Counted from the stretch's first letter, positions 42,751 to 52,522 are shown. The stretch: DNA of 56,216 bases from Micromonospora acroterricola (GCF_003172955.1 NZ_QGKR01000158.1:1-56216); one strand, 5' to 3'. Notes: a model not told the origin generated them from the sequence alone. Numbers and translations are program-made.

Positions 42751-44229
42751 ATGAGTGCGGCGCGCTCGTCGCAGCCGGTTGACGCGGCGGAGAACCGGCG
42801 ACGCTGGCAGGCCGTCGGCGTCGGGCTGGTCGCCGCGTTCATGACGCTGCTGGACGTGAGCATCGTCAACGTCGCCGTGCCGTCCATCGACCGTGCGCTG
42901 CACGCCTCACCGAGCGATCTGCAGTGGATCCTCTCGGGGTACGCGCTGACGTTCGGCCTGGCGCTGGTGCCGGCGGGTCGCTTCGGCGACGCGCGTGGCC
43001 GGCGCAACGCCTTCGTCTTCGGCATCGCGCTGTTCACCGTGACCAGCGCGCTCGCCGGTCTGGCCAGCTCCCCCACGTGGCTGGTCGCCGCCCGCCTGCT
43101 TCAGGGCGCCGCCGCCGGCGTGGTCAACCCCCAGGTGATCGGGCTGATCCAGCAACTGTTCCGCGGGCCGGAGCGGGCCCGCCCGTTCGGGCTGCTCGGC
43201 GCCACCATCGGCATCTCCACCGCCATCGGGCCGCTGCTCGGCGGTCTGCTCATCGCCATCGGCGGCGAGGAGCACGGGTGGCGGTGGGTCTTCTTCGTCA
43301 ACGTGCCGGTGGGCATCCTCGCGGCGATCCTCGGCTGGCGGCTGCTGCCCGGCCGCCCCGAGGGCCGTCCAGACCAACGCCGGCTCGACCCGATGGGCGT
43401 CCTGCTGCTCGGCGTGGGTGTGGTGCTGATCCTGCTGCCGCTGGTGCAGGAGCAGCAGTGGCGGACCCCGTGGAAGTGGGCGCTGATCCCCGCCGGCCTG
43501 GCGGTGCTGGTCGCCTTCGGGCTCTGGGAGCGGTGGTACGGGCGACACAACGAACCGCTGTTCGACCTGCGGCTCTTCACGTTCCAGTCGTACACCCTGG
43601 GGTCGCTCATCGCGCTGGTCTACTTCGGCGGCTTCACCGCGATCTTCTTCATCTTCACGCTGTTCCTGCAGAACGGCCTCGGCTACAGCGCGCTCGTCGC
43701 CGGCCTGGCCGTCACCCCGTTCGCCCTGGGCTCGGCCGCCGCCTCCGTACTGGGCGGACGGATCGTCAACCGCTTCGGCCGGCCGCTGGTCGCCGTCGGC
43801 CTGCTCGCCGTGGTCATCGGTCTGGCCGGAACAGTGGTCGCGCTGCGCCTCGCCCCGGACGTTCCAGCGCCCTGGGTCACCGCCGGCCCTCTGCTCGTCG
43901 CCGGCATCGGCAGCGGGCTGGTGATCGCCCCCAACCAGACGCTCACCCTCGCGGAGGTGCCCATTCCGCAGGCGGGCAGCGGCGCCGGCATGCTCCAGAC
44001 CGGTCAGCGAATCGGGGCCGCCGCCGGCATCGCCGCCGTCGGCTCGATGTTCTTCTCCTCGCTGGCCGACAACCACGGCAACTGGACCAGGGCCTTCGAA
44101 CAGTCACTCACGCTCGCCGCCGCGATCATCGCGCTCGCGCTGATCGCCGCGCTGATCGACATCCTGCGTACCCGCAATCACAACCGGGCCACCCCCGGTC
44201 GCGACGCGACACCAGGCGGCGGGGCCTGA
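42751..44229 (+). CDS. MFS drug-efflux-type transporter, DHA2 (14-TM) family
   Basis: 492 aa with 14 predicted membrane helices. Motif D1 MTLLDVSIVNVAVPSI in TM1, motif A GRFGDARGRRNAF between TM2 and TM3, and RLLQGAAAGVVNPQVIGLIQ with motif C-like GPLLGGLL place it with EmrB/QacA-type proton-coupled exporters. The substrate is unknown; antibiotic or metabolite export is usual. Its stop codon coincides with the start of the second copy of the ~195-bp element. Confidence 0.92.
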   Translation: MSAARSSQPVDAAENRRRWQAVGVGLVAAFMTLLDVSIVNVAVPSIDRALHASPSDLQWILSGYALTFGLALVPAGRFGDARGRRNAFVFGIALFTVTSALAGLASSPTWLVAARLLQGAAAGVVNPQVIGLIQQLFRGPERARPFGLLGATIGISTAIGPLLGGLLIAIGGEEHGWRWVFFVNVPVGILAAILGWRLLPGRPEGRPDQRRLDPMGVLLLGVGVVLILLPLVQEQQWRTPWKWALIPAGLAVLVAFGLWERWYGRHNEPLFDLRLFTFQSYTLGSLIALVYFGGFTAIFFIFTLFLQNGLGYSALVAGLAVTPFALGSAAASVLGGRIVNRFGRPLVAVGLLAVVIGLAGTVVALRLAPDVPAPWVTAGPLLVAGIGSGLVIAPNQTLTLAEVPIPQAGSGAGMLQTGQRIGAAAGIAAVGSMFFSSLADNHGNWTRAFEQSLTLAAAIIALALIAALIDILRTRNHNRATPGRDATPGGGA

Positions 44230-44422
44230 TCGACTCGGTATCCCTGAAAGCCGGGTATCCCCCGCCCCGGGACACCGCGACTTCACGGGAACCGAGTCGA
44301 CCACCGCGAGATGGCGCTCCCGGGCCGAGGTCGACAATCAGCCTGATACCTCACAGGCATCTTTATGCCTGTGAGGTATCGCGACAACAACCGAGACATG
44401 CGCGGCGCCCCGGACCGGTCAG
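44228..44422 (+). repeat. Dispersed ~195-bp element, copy 2
   Basis: Same orientation and roughly 80-85% identity to 37298-37491. It exactly fills the gap between the convergent MFS and ABC genes, touching both stop codons. Its hairpin (44345-44380) has perfect 16-bp arms around CTTT, which includes CCTCACAGG/CCTGTGAGG, whereas copy 1 has three unpaired positions in each arm. It may act as a bidirectional terminator here. Confidence 0.8.
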
Positions 44423-46269
44423 GGTGCTACGGCGTCGTCGGCGCCGGCGAGGTAACCGGCGGCCTGGAGCTCGAACAGCTCCCGGTAGAGGCCGCCGGCG
44501 GCCATCAGGTCGTCATGGGCGCCGTGCTGGACGAGCCGACCCCGCTCCAGGACGAAGATCCGGTCGGCGTGCCGGACGTTGGCCAGCCGGTGGGTGATCA
44601 GGACGACCGCCCGGTCCGGTCGGCGGCGCAGATGCTGGAACAGGGCGTGTTCCGCGCGGGCGTCCAGAGCCGCTGACGGCTCGTCACAGATCAGCAGGGC
44701 GGCGTCGCGGTAGAGGCCGCGGGCGGCGACCAGCCGCTGCCACTGCCCCCCGGACAACTCGTGGCCGTCCTTGAACTCCCGGTCGAGCAGGGTCTCGTAG
44801 CCGTGCGGAAGGCCGGCGATCATGTCGTGGGCGGCGGCCGCCGCGGCCGCGTCCTGCACACTGGGACCGGACCGCTCCGGCGGGCGGTCGTGCCGGCCAA
44901 CGCGGATGTTCTGCCCGGCGGTGAACGGAAACTTCCACCACTCCTGCGTCATCACGGCCACCTGCGCGCCGACGGCACGCGGGTCCAGCTCGGCGGCGTC
45001 GACACCGTCCCAACGGATCACCCCGCCGGTCGGCCGGTACAGCCCCGCGATCAGCTTGGCGAGGGTGGTCTTGCCGGAGCCGTTCTCGCCGACGAGCGCG
45101 ATCACCTCGCCCCGCCGGACGGAAAGGCTGACCCGGTCCACCGCCGGCGCGTCGGTGTCCGGGTAGCGCAGGCTCACCTCGTCCAGCTCGATCACGTCGA
45201 CACCGTCGACCGTCTGGTCGCCGCCGATCGACGCCCGGGTCCGGGCGCGCTCCAGGAAGTCCCGGTAGTCCTGGTAGTAGAGGGCATCCTCGTACAGCGA
45301 GTTGGTGGCGACGACCGCCACGCCCAGGCTGGTCCGCGCGGACTGCAGGGCCAGCATCGCGGTCGCCGCGGCGGCGAGGGCCACCATGCCGCCCAGCAGC
45401 AGGCCGCCGAGGACCGCGTACACCCCGAAGGTGGCCAGGCCCGCGACGGACGCGCCCACGACCCGCGTGCCGGTCTGCGCGCGGACCAGCCGGAGCTGGG
45501 CGCGGGTCTCCACGGCCATCACCGCCCGGTACTCGGCCAGCAGGAAGCCACGCATCTGGTACGCGCGGACCTCGGCGGCGGTGTGCCGGTTGGCCATCAG
45601 GTGGGCGAGCATCCACATCCGACGCTGCCGGGTGATCCGGGCGAGCATCGCCAGATACTCCCGGCGGGCGATCCGAACCGCGGTGGCCGCCTGCGGCACC
45701 GCCGCGAGCAGCAGGAACGGCAGCAGCAACGGCTGGATGACGGTCACCGCGACCGCGGTGGCGAGCATGCCGACCACGCCGGTGACGAGGTTGACGGTGT
45801 GGTCGACGATGTACGCCGCCTCGCCCATCCCCCGGTCGCGCACCCGGTCCATCTCCTCGGCGAACCCGGCGTCGTCGAACGCGGCCAGGTCGACCGCGGT
45901 GGTCGCCTCGAACAGCCGCAGCTCCACCTGGTAGTTGATCTGCGGAATCAACCGGGCCTGGGCCCAGCCGGCCGCGATCGTCAGGCCGCCCCGTGCCGAC
46001 ACCGCCGCGGCGGCCACGATCAGCGCCGGCAGGGCCGACCGGATCCGGTCCGGGGTGGGACCACCGGCGAACAGCTCGCGCAGCACGCTGGTCGTGGCGA
46101 GCAGGCCGAAGGTGGTCATCACGCCGGCGGCGACGTTCAGGCCGATGGAGGCGACGGTGTCCCGGCGGCTGGTGGCCCAGGCGAGCGACACCGCCTCGCG
46201 CACCAGCCGGGGCAGCCGGCGGGCCACCGCCCAGAAGCTGGTGTGCGCGAACTGCCTCGCGTGGTGCAT
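44419..46269 (-). CDS. ABC exporter, fused permease and ATPase
   Basis: 616 aa. About five to six membrane helices lie in residues 1-330, followed by a complete ATPase domain: Walker A GENGSGKTT (about residue 397), LSGGQWQR signature, LLICDEPSAALD Walker B and ITHRLANVR. This half-transporter build is used for lipids, peptides and drugs. The start ATG directly follows the stop codon (TGAATG) of a 30-codon micro-ORF, so the two are probably translated together. No partner half-transporter is adjacent, so it likely works as a homodimer. Confidence 0.9.
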   Translation of the reverse strand: MHHARQFAHTSFWAVARRLPRLVREAVSLAWATSRRDTVASIGLNVAAGVMTTFGLLATTSVLRELFAGGPTPDRIRSALPALIVAAAAVSARGGLTIAAGWAQARLIPQINYQVELRLFEATTAVDLAAFDDAGFAEEMDRVRDRGMGEAAYIVDHTVNLVTGVVGMLATAVAVTVIQPLLLPFLLLAAVPQAATAVRIARREYLAMLARITRQRRMWMLAHLMANRHTAAEVRAYQMRGFLLAEYRAVMAVETRAQLRLVRAQTGTRVVGASVAGLATFGVYAVLGGLLLGGMVALAAAATAMLALQSARTSLGVAVVATNSLYEDALYYQDYRDFLERARTRASIGGDQTVDGVDVIELDEVSLRYPDTDAPAVDRVSLSVRRGEVIALVGENGSGKTTLAKLIAGLYRPTGGVIRWDGVDAAELDPRAVGAQVAVMTQEWWKFPFTAGQNIRVGRHDRPPERSGPSVQDAAAAAAAHDMIAGLPHGYETLLDREFKDGHELSGGQWQRLVAARGLYRDAALLICDEPSAALDARAEHALFQHLRRRPDRAVVLITHRLANVRHADRIFVLERGRLVQHGAHDDLMAAGGLYRELFELQAAGYLAGADDAVAP

Positions 46270-46362
46270 TCAGACCGGGTCCTCGAGCTCCGGCAGCATC
46301 GTGCCGGAGCTGGGCTCGCCCGGCTGGTCGTCGGCCTGGGCAGCGGTGCGCTGGCGGGCCAT
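46270..46362 (-). CDS. Micro-ORF (30 aa) directly upstream of the ABC exporter
   Basis: It starts MARQRTAAQADDQPGEPSSG and ends TMLPELEDPV. An in-frame GTG 9 bases earlier (46371) with GGAGG four bases before it is an alternative start; the ATG itself has GGAG four bases upstream. The stop codon abuts the ATG of the ABC exporter gene with no gap. The peptide is hydrophilic and acidic with no signal peptide. It could be a ribosomally made peptide precursor exported by the ABC protein, a regulatory leader, or simply a coupling device. No modifying enzyme is nearby, and I recognise no family. Confidence 0.5.
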   Translation of the reverse strand: MARQRTAAQADDQPGEPSSGTMLPELEDPV

Positions 46363-46523
46363 GGACTCCACGGGCCCTCCTCCGGGACGGATGCACGGAC
46401 GCCGCCCGACAATACTTGCCGCGACCGGCCGGTGTCTGCACGTAATCGGCGCGTCGCGACGCCACCACGGTCAGGGCGACGGTCACGGCACCGGCCGCCA
46501 GAACGGCTGGGCAGAACCCGGCG

Positions 46524-47954
46524 TCAGGACGGCTCCTGGCCTTCGGCGACCGGCAGCAGCACCCGGAAGGTGGTCCGGCCGGGCTCCGTCTCCACCCGGA
46601 TGTCGCCGTGGTGCTTGTGCACCACGATCCGGTACGAGATGTCCAGCCCCAGCCCGGTGCCCGCGCCCACCGGCTTGGTGGTGAAGAACGGCTCGAAGAT
46701 GCGCGGACGTACCTCCGGGGGGATGCCGGGACCGGTGTCGGTGATCTCGACCGCCAGCAGCTCGCCGACGCGCCCGGTGCGGACGGTCAGCACGCCCTTC
46801 TCCCCCATGGCGCCCAGCGCGTTGTCGATCAGGTTCGTCCACACCTGGTTCAGCTCGGCGGCGTACGCCGGGACCGGTGGGAGGCCGCGGTCGTACTCGC
46901 GGACCAGCTTGACCTCGGCGGGGATCTTCCCCTTGAACATCACCAGCGTGGCGTCGAGCAGGTCGTGCACGTCCACCACGCGGTGCGGCGCCCGGTCCAG
47001 CTGGGAGTACTGCTTGGCAGCGCCGACCAGCCCGGAGATCCGGGTCACCGCGTCGCCGATCTCGCGCATCAGCAGCTCGGTGTCGACGGTGTAGGTGAGC
47101 CAGCGCACCGCCGCCTCCAGGTCCGCCGGGCCGACCGCCTCCTTCACCCGCCCCAGCCAGGCCGCGTCGAGGCCGCCGCCCACCAGGATGGGCGCCAGGT
47201 CCCAGGCGCCGCCCACGCCGTGCTCCTCCAGCCAGTCGGTGAGGGTGTCCTCGGCGTCGGCCGTGGCCATCGGGGTCAGCTTCGGCGCGGTGGCCACCCG
47301 GGCGACGGCCTCCTCCTGCAACGCGACGAGTCCGTGCAGCGCCCGACCGTCCAGCCGACCGTCGGCGATCATGGCGAGCTTGTGCCGCATCCCGGCGACC
47401 CGGTCGCGCAGCACCGAGGTGGCCCGTACCGCCGCCGCGGCCGGGTTGTTCAGCTCGTGGGTCAGCCCCGCCGAGAGCGAGCCGAGGGCCAGCAGCCGCT
47501 CCCGTTCGCCGACGATGGTCTGGCTGTCCCGCATCCCAAAGAACAGCCCCTCCAGCAGGTGCATGGGCATCGGGAACCAGGTCCGCAGGGCGTGCGCGAA
47601 GTCCTCCGCCGGCAGCACGAAGAAGTCCGCGTCGGTCACCGCCCGCAGGCTGTTGCGGTACGTCTGCTCGACCTGGTCTCCGAGGTACGCCTGCGTGGCG
47701 CCGCCGTACACCCCACGCTGGTCGGTCCGGCTGACCTCGACGTCGTCGCCGCGCACCTGCCGGCTCAACGCCACCGCGCCCCGCAGCAGCACGAAGAAGC
47801 AGGTCGCGGCCTCGCCCTCGCCGTACACCAGGGTGCCGCCCGCGCGCTGCTCGACCCGGCCGTGCTCGGCCAGCCAGTCCAGCTGCCCGTCGTCGAGGGC
47901 CTCGAACAGGAACAGGGTGCGCAGCTGCGCGGCTGTCAGCCGATCGGTGGTCAC
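46524..47954 (-). CDS. Histidine kinase with N-terminal cNMP-binding (CRP-like) domain
   Basis: 476 aa. Residues about 10-125 form a cyclic-nucleotide-binding-type beta barrel (LFEALDDGQLDWLAEHG ... GEGEAATCFFVLLRGAVAL). A coiled segment leads to an HWE/HisKA-like H-box with His166 in GLTHELNNPAA, and the ATPase domain has NLIDNALGAMG, DTGPGIPP, FEPFFTTKPVGAGTGLGL. No membrane helix is predicted, so it senses inside the cell. It is coupled by GTGA to the upstream receiver/flavoprotein gene and probably phosphorylates that receiver. Confidence 0.9.
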   Translation of the reverse strand: MTTDRLTAAQLRTLFLFEALDDGQLDWLAEHGRVEQRAGGTLVYGEGEAATCFFVLLRGAVALSRQVRGDDVEVSRTDQRGVYGGATQAYLGDQVEQTYRNSLRAVTDADFFVLPAEDFAHALRTWFPMPMHLLEGLFFGMRDSQTIVGERERLLALGSLSAGLTHELNNPAAAAVRATSVLRDRVAGMRHKLAMIADGRLDGRALHGLVALQEEAVARVATAPKLTPMATADAEDTLTDWLEEHGVGGAWDLAPILVGGGLDAAWLGRVKEAVGPADLEAAVRWLTYTVDTELLMREIGDAVTRISGLVGAAKQYSQLDRAPHRVVDVHDLLDATLVMFKGKIPAEVKLVREYDRGLPPVPAYAAELNQVWTNLIDNALGAMGEKGVLTVRTGRVGELLAVEITDTGPGIPPEVRPRIFEPFFTTKPVGAGTGLGLDISYRIVVHKHHGDIRVETEPGRTTFRVLLPVAEGQEPS

Positions 47955-49618
47955 TGGGCCTCCAGGTAGCGGTGCACGAGCGACACGGCCATGGCGCCCT
48001 CGCCGACGGCCGACGCGACCCGTTTGACCGATTCGGCGCGTACGTCGCCGGCGGCGAACACCCCCGGCAGGCTGGTCTCCAGGTGGTACGGGTCGCGCGA
48101 CAGGGACCAGCCGGCCGGCCGCCGCCCGCCGCTGATCAGATCCGGGCCGGTGACGATGAAGCCGCGCCCGTCGCGGACCAGCACCCCGTCCAGCCAGTCG
48201 GTCCGCGGCTCGGCGCCGATGAAGATGAACAGCCAGGAGGTGTCCACCGAGCGGGCCTCCCCCGTGCGAGTGTCGCAGAGGGTGAGGCGTTGCAGGTGGT
48301 CCTGCCCGGCGCCGCCGACCACAGCGGTGTGCGGGTGGACCGTGATCCGGTCGATGCGCTCCAACTGGTCGATCAGGTATCGCGACATCGAGGCGGTCAG
48401 GTCGGCGCCCCGGATCAACAGGTGCACCCGGGCCGCGTACCGGGAGAAGTGCACGGCGGCCTGGCCGGCCGAGTTGGCCCCGCCGACGATGTAGACGTCC
48501 TGGTCGACGCAGCTCGGCGCCTCGGTGGCCGTGGAGCCGTAGAACACCCCCCGGCCGGTGAAGTCGGCCAGCCCGGGGGCGTCGAGCACCCGGTAGGAGA
48601 CCCCGGTGGCCAGCACCACCGTGTGCGCGGCGATCTCGGTGCCGTCGCCGAAGCGCAGCAGCCGGGCGCCGCCGGCCTCGCTCAACCCGACGACCTCGCG
48701 GGCGCTGAGCAGCTCGGCGCCGAACTTCACCGCCTGCCGCCGGGCACGGTCGGTCAGCTGGGCGCCGGAGACGCCGTCGGGAAAGCCCAGGTAGTTCTCG
48801 ATGCGGCTGCTCTGCCCGGCCTGCCCGCCGGTCGCCCGCCGCTCGACCAGCACGGTGCGCAGCCCCTCGGAGGCGCCGTACACCGCCGAGCCGAGGCCGG
48901 CCGGGCCGCCGCCGATCACCACCAGGTCGTAGAAGTCGGACGCCGGCACGACCGTCAACCCGGCCAGCCCGGCCAGCTCGGCCTCGCTCGGAGCGATCAG
49001 CGCCTTGCCCTCGGCGGTCACCACGAGCGGTACGTCCGCCTCGGTGGCCCCCGCCGCGTCGAGCAGCCGGGCGCCCTCCGGGTCGTCGGCGAGCAACCAG
49101 CGGTACGGCACCAGGTTGCGGGCCAGGAAGTCACGGACCTTGAACGACGGCGCCGACCAGCGGTGCCCGACGACCCGGATCTCGGTGCTCGCCGCGTCCG
49201 GCGTGACCGCCCACGCCTCCAGCAGGCCGTCCACCACCGGGTACAGCTTCTCCTCCGGCGGGTGCCAGGGCTTGAGCAGGTAGTGGTCCAGGTCGACCAC
49301 GTTGATCGCCTCGATCGCGGCGTCGGTGTCGGCGTAGGCGGTGAGCAGCACCCGGCGCGCGGCCGGGAAGATGTCCATCGCCGCCTCGAGGAACTCGACA
49401 CCGGTCATCTCCGGCATCCGGTGGTCGGCCAGCAGCAACGCCACCTGCTCGCCGCGCAGCTTGACCTCGCGCAGGGCGTCCAGCGCCTCCGGCCCCGAGG
49501 AGGCCCGCAGCACCCGGTAGCGGTCGCCGTAGCGGCGGCGGATGTCCCGTGCCACCGCCCGGGAGACCACCGGGTCGTCGTCGACGGTCAGGATCACCGG
49601 GTTCGCCATGGCGCCCAT
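47951..49618 (-). CDS. Receiver domain fused to a thioredoxin-reductase-like flavoprotein
   Basis: 555 aa. Residues 5-130 are a receiver domain (acidic pocket D13-D15, phospho-acceptor Asp65 in LLADHRMPE, LLTAY, YLLKPW). Residues about 145-235 look like a glutaredoxin-type fold (EIRVVGHRWSAPSFKVRDFL...VPYRWL), with WSAPS where a CxxC would sit. From about 245 there is an FAD/NADPH reductase core (DLVVIGGGPAGLGSAVYGASEGL, GGQAGQSSRIENYLGFP, VYIVGGANSAGQAAVHFS, GVFAAGDVR). The redox CxxC of true thioredoxin reductases is missing. ATG 49618 follows AGGTGG; ATG 49609 is possible. GTGA overlap with the kinase gene. Confidence 0.88.
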   Translation of the reverse strand: MGAMANPVILTVDDDPVVSRAVARDIRRRYGDRYRVLRASSGPEALDALREVKLRGEQVALLLADHRMPEMTGVEFLEAAMDIFPAARRVLLTAYADTDAAIEAINVVDLDHYLLKPWHPPEEKLYPVVDGLLEAWAVTPDAASTEIRVVGHRWSAPSFKVRDFLARNLVPYRWLLADDPEGARLLDAAGATEADVPLVVTAEGKALIAPSEAELAGLAGLTVVPASDFYDLVVIGGGPAGLGSAVYGASEGLRTVLVERRATGGQAGQSSRIENYLGFPDGVSGAQLTDRARRQAVKFGAELLSAREVVGLSEAGGARLLRFGDGTEIAAHTVVLATGVSYRVLDAPGLADFTGRGVFYGSTATEAPSCVDQDVYIVGGANSAGQAAVHFSRYAARVHLLIRGADLTASMSRYLIDQLERIDRITVHPHTAVVGGAGQDHLQRLTLCDTRTGEARSVDTSWLFIFIGAEPRTDWLDGVLVRDGRGFIVTGPDLISGGRRPAGWSLSRDPYHLETSLPGVFAAGDVRAESVKRVASAVGEGAMAVSLVHRYLEAQ

Positions 49619-49770
49619 GAAACCACCTGCCCGGGTTCGGCCGCACGGGGCAGGGGCGGCCAGCGCGCCGGGGCGGGGTTGGTTGGCCACGGGACGGGTA
49701 AGCCGGGTCGCCGCGCGGGCTGGCCAGACATCGACGACCCGCCGGACTGCCGCGCACACTCGGGGGGCCC

Positions 49771-52005
49771 ATGGCGGACGCGTCGCCGACCGGACCGACC
49801 ACGGACCGGGTCGTGGAGCTGCGGGTGCACGGCGTCTCCGGCGCGGGGGCCGACCAGGTGCTGGACCGGCCGCACGTCGAACAGGTCGCCGGGGACCGCA
49901 ACGGCGGGTTCTACCGCACGCGGCCGGGCTATCCCGGCGAAACGGGGACGGCCGGGGTGACGCTGGAGGCGTACCGCTGGAGCGACCTGCCGTCCGGCAC
50001 GGCCGTGCGGACGCTGTCGCTGGTGTTCCTGCTGCCGTTCATGCTCTGCAACGTGGCGCTCTGGATGCGCCCGGCGACCCACGCCTCGAAGCACGGCATC
50101 GTCGCGCTGTGCCGGCTGCTCGCGCTCACCCTCACCATGCTGTACGTGCTCTCCATCGTCGGGGTGGCGCTGGACCTGATCGCCTGGCGGTGCATGGGCA
50201 GCCCGTCCTGCATGGCGGGGCGGAGCTGGTTGTCCTGGCTCGGAGGGCGCTCGCCGGGCCTGCGCCTGGGCGTGATGTCGCTGGTGCCGGCCGGCGCCGT
50301 CGGGCTCGTGTGGTGGCTGGGGGCACGTCCGGGCCGCCCGTTCGAGGCGTTCCGGAACCCGGCGCCGGCGGCCTCGGAGCACCGGTTGAGCGGCGTCGGC
50401 CAGTGGGACGCCGCGCCCCTGGTGGGCAGGCTGCGCTCGGTGCACGTCGCCGCCGCGTTCGCCACCCTGGACGGCAGCCTGCTCGCCGCCCGAGCCAGCC
50501 AGGGCCCCTCGTGGGAGATGGTGGTGCTGCTCGTGGCCACCGGGGCGGTACTGCTCGCCTGCCTCGTCCTGCTCGCCACGGTGCGGACCCTCGACCGGCC
50601 CGGTCAGGGGACCCGGGTGGACCAGGTCACCCGGGGACTGCGCACGCTCACCTGCGGTCTGACCATCCTGGTGGTGGTGCACACCATCAGAAGTCCGAAA
50701 CCGTGGCCGCAGGGCGGGGAGCTGCCCGGCTACGGCGCCATCGTGGCCTGGCTCTTCGTCAGCCAGACCGCGCTGCTGGCCGTACTCGCCGCGGTGGTGA
50801 TCTGGCGACGCGGTGGGCCGCCGGGCAGCTCCCCGCTGCGCGCGCTCGGCGCGCCGGTGTTCGTCACGATCGCCGCCGGGCTCGCCGTGGCGTTCTCCGC
50901 CGAGCTGGACTACCGGGTTGCGGACCTGCTGGACCGGAACGGGGCGACCGCGGACCGGCTGGCCACCAGCCCGCCCCTGCCGTACAAGTGGGCGATCTTC
51001 GGGTTCTTCATCGCGGTGCTGACCGCGGTGCTCGTCGGCGGCGTGGTCACGGTGCTGACCCGGCGGCGGCGGTGGCGGGCCGCGCGGGCGATCGTGGCCG
51101 CCGACTTCCCGCACGCGCCGCCGGAGGCGTCGGCCCGGCTGCGCCAGGTCGAGCGGTCGGTGGCCCGCGCCCGGTTCACCGAACGACTGGAGCCGCTCGC
51201 CATCGCCTACGCCGGACTGGCCGCGCTCGGCCTGGCCACGAGCGTGCTCGGCCTGCTCCAGCTCTACCCCGGCGACGTCATCCAGCGCTACGTCGGGGTG
51301 CCCGCCGACATGGTCAACTTCCTGATCGGAATGGGCAGCTACGCGATCGCCGTGATCATCCTCGGGCTGGTGATCGGCGGCATCTTTGCGTACCGGACGG
51401 CGCAGTTCCGCCGGTACGTGGGCGTGCTGTGGGACCTGGGCACCTTCTGGCCCCGGGCGGCGCACCCCTTCGCCCCGCCCTGCTACGCGGAGCGGGCCGT
51501 GCCGGAGCTGACCCGGCGAATCACCTACCTGGTCGATCAGGGCGAGTCCGTGCTGCTGGCCGGACACAGCCACGGCTCGGTGCTGCTCGCCGCCACGGTG
51601 CTGCAACTGCCGTCCCGGGTCACCGACCGGCTGGCCCTGCTGACCTACGGGTCGCCGCTGCATCGGATGTACTCGCGGCTGTTCCCCGCCTACGTCGACG
51701 ACGAGGTGTTGCGCGAGATCGGCGAGCGGGTCGGCTGGCGCTGGAGGAACCTGTGGCGCGACACCGACCAGCTCGGCGGCTGGATCTTCGCTGCGCACCG
51801 GCCCGGGAGTCGCGAGACGCCGACCGGGCCGGAGGCGACGGTGGACCGCCGGCTGACCGACCCGCGCGACGTGGTGACGCCGCCGTACGACAGTGTGCCG
51901 CCGCCGATCGTGTCGCACCTGCCGTGCGAGTCGGACGAGGCGTTCACGGCGGCGGAGCGGGACCTGACGGAGCGGCTGCGCGCGGACCGGCGGCGGTCCG
52001 GCTGA
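49771..52005 (+). CDS. Large membrane protein with serine-hydrolase motifs
   Basis: 744 aa. The N-terminus [18 protein letters not shown] resembles the first strand and oxyanion loop of an alpha/beta hydrolase. It is followed by about ten membrane helices (roughly 77-96, 109-132, 165-185, 250-271, 285-300, 320-345, 360-375, 410-430, 475-495, 510-535). The C-terminal domain restores the hydrolase fold with the elbow G598-H-S600-H-G and [20 protein letters not shown], as in lipase-like proteins. A membrane block inserted within a hydrolase domain is unusual. Function unknown; membrane lipid or small ester hydrolysis is a guess. Confidence 0.75.
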   Translation: MADASPTGPTTDRVVELRVHGVSGAGADQVLDRPHVEQVAGDRNGGFYRTRPGYPGETGTAGVTLEAYRWSDLPSGTAVRTLSLVFLLPFMLCNVALWMRPATHASKHGIVALCRLLALTLTMLYVLSIVGVALDLIAWRCMGSPSCMAGRSWLSWLGGRSPGLRLGVMSLVPAGAVGLVWWLGARPGRPFEAFRNPAPAASEHRLSGVGQWDAAPLVGRLRSVHVAAAFATLDGSLLAARASQGPSWEMVVLLVATGAVLLACLVLLATVRTLDRPGQGTRVDQVTRGLRTLTCGLTILVVVHTIRSPKPWPQGGELPGYGAIVAWLFVSQTALLAVLAAVVIWRRGGPPGSSPLRALGAPVFVTIAAGLAVAFSAELDYRVADLLDRNGATADRLATSPPLPYKWAIFGFFIAVLTAVLVGGVVTVLTRRRRWRAARAIVAADFPHAPPEASARLRQVERSVARARFTERLEPLAIAYAGLAALGLATSVLGLLQLYPGDVIQRYVGVPADMVNFLIGMGSYAIAVIILGLVIGGIFAYRTAQFRRYVGVLWDLGTFWPRAAHPFAPPCYAERAVPELTRRITYLVDQGESVLLAGHSHGSVLLAATVLQLPSRVTDRLALLTYGSPLHRMYSRLFPAYVDDEVLREIGERVGWRWRNLWRDTDQLGGWIFAAHRPGSRETPTGPEATVDRRLTDPRDVVTPPYDSVPPPIVSHLPCESDEAFTAAERDLTERLRADRRRSG

Positions 52006-52018
52006 GCCGCCGGCCGGA

Positions 52019-52024
52019 TATCGT
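52019..52024 (+). promoter_or_regulatory. -10 box TATCGT before smpB
   Basis: TATCGT ends 6 bases before GTG 52031, suggesting a leaderless smpB transcript. Confidence 0.5.
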
Positions 52025-52030
52025 CGCCGG

Positions 52031-52522
52031 GTGACCCCGTCCAGGCAGCCCGAACGCCGACTGATCGCCTCGAACAAGAAGGCCCGGCACGACTACACCG
52101 TGCTGCGCACGTACGAGGCGGGCATCGTGCTGGTCGGCACCGAGGTGAAGTCGCTGCGCGAGGGGCGGGCGTCGCTGGTGGACGCGTTCGCCCACGAGCG
52201 CGACGGCGAGCTCATGCTGTACGGCCTGCACATCGCGGAGTACGCGTACGGCACGTGGACCAACCACGCCCCCCGGCGCAACCGGAAGCTGCTGCTGCGC
52301 CGGGCCGAGATCGACCGGATCCTGGAGAAGGTCCGCGAGGGCGGGGTGACCCTGGTGCCGTTGTCGATGTACTTCGACAACGGCTGGGCCAAGGTCGAGC
52401 TGGCCCTCGCCAAGGGCAAGCGCACCTACGACAAACGGCAGTCGCTGGCCGAGCGGGACGCGAACCGCGAGATCGCCCGCGAGCTGGGCCGACACCTCAA
52501 GGGCCACCCCCGCCGCGCCTGA
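52031..52522 (+). CDS. smpB: SsrA-binding protein SmpB
   Basis: 163 aa, normal length. SmpB brings tmRNA to stalled ribosomes for trans-translation. Signature text: [78 protein letters not shown] and the basic tail [24 protein letters not shown]. The gene starts 25 bases after the membrane hydrolase gene. ssrA itself is not in the window; the 137 bases downstream do not contain a tmRNA. Confidence 0.97.
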   Translation: MTPSRQPERRLIASNKKARHDYTVLRTYEAGIVLVGTEVKSLREGRASLVDAFAHERDGELMLYGLHIAEYAYGTWTNHAPRRNRKLLLRRAEIDRILEKVREGGVTLVPLSMYFDNGWAKVELALAKGKRTYDKRQSLAERDANREIARELGRHLKGHPRRA

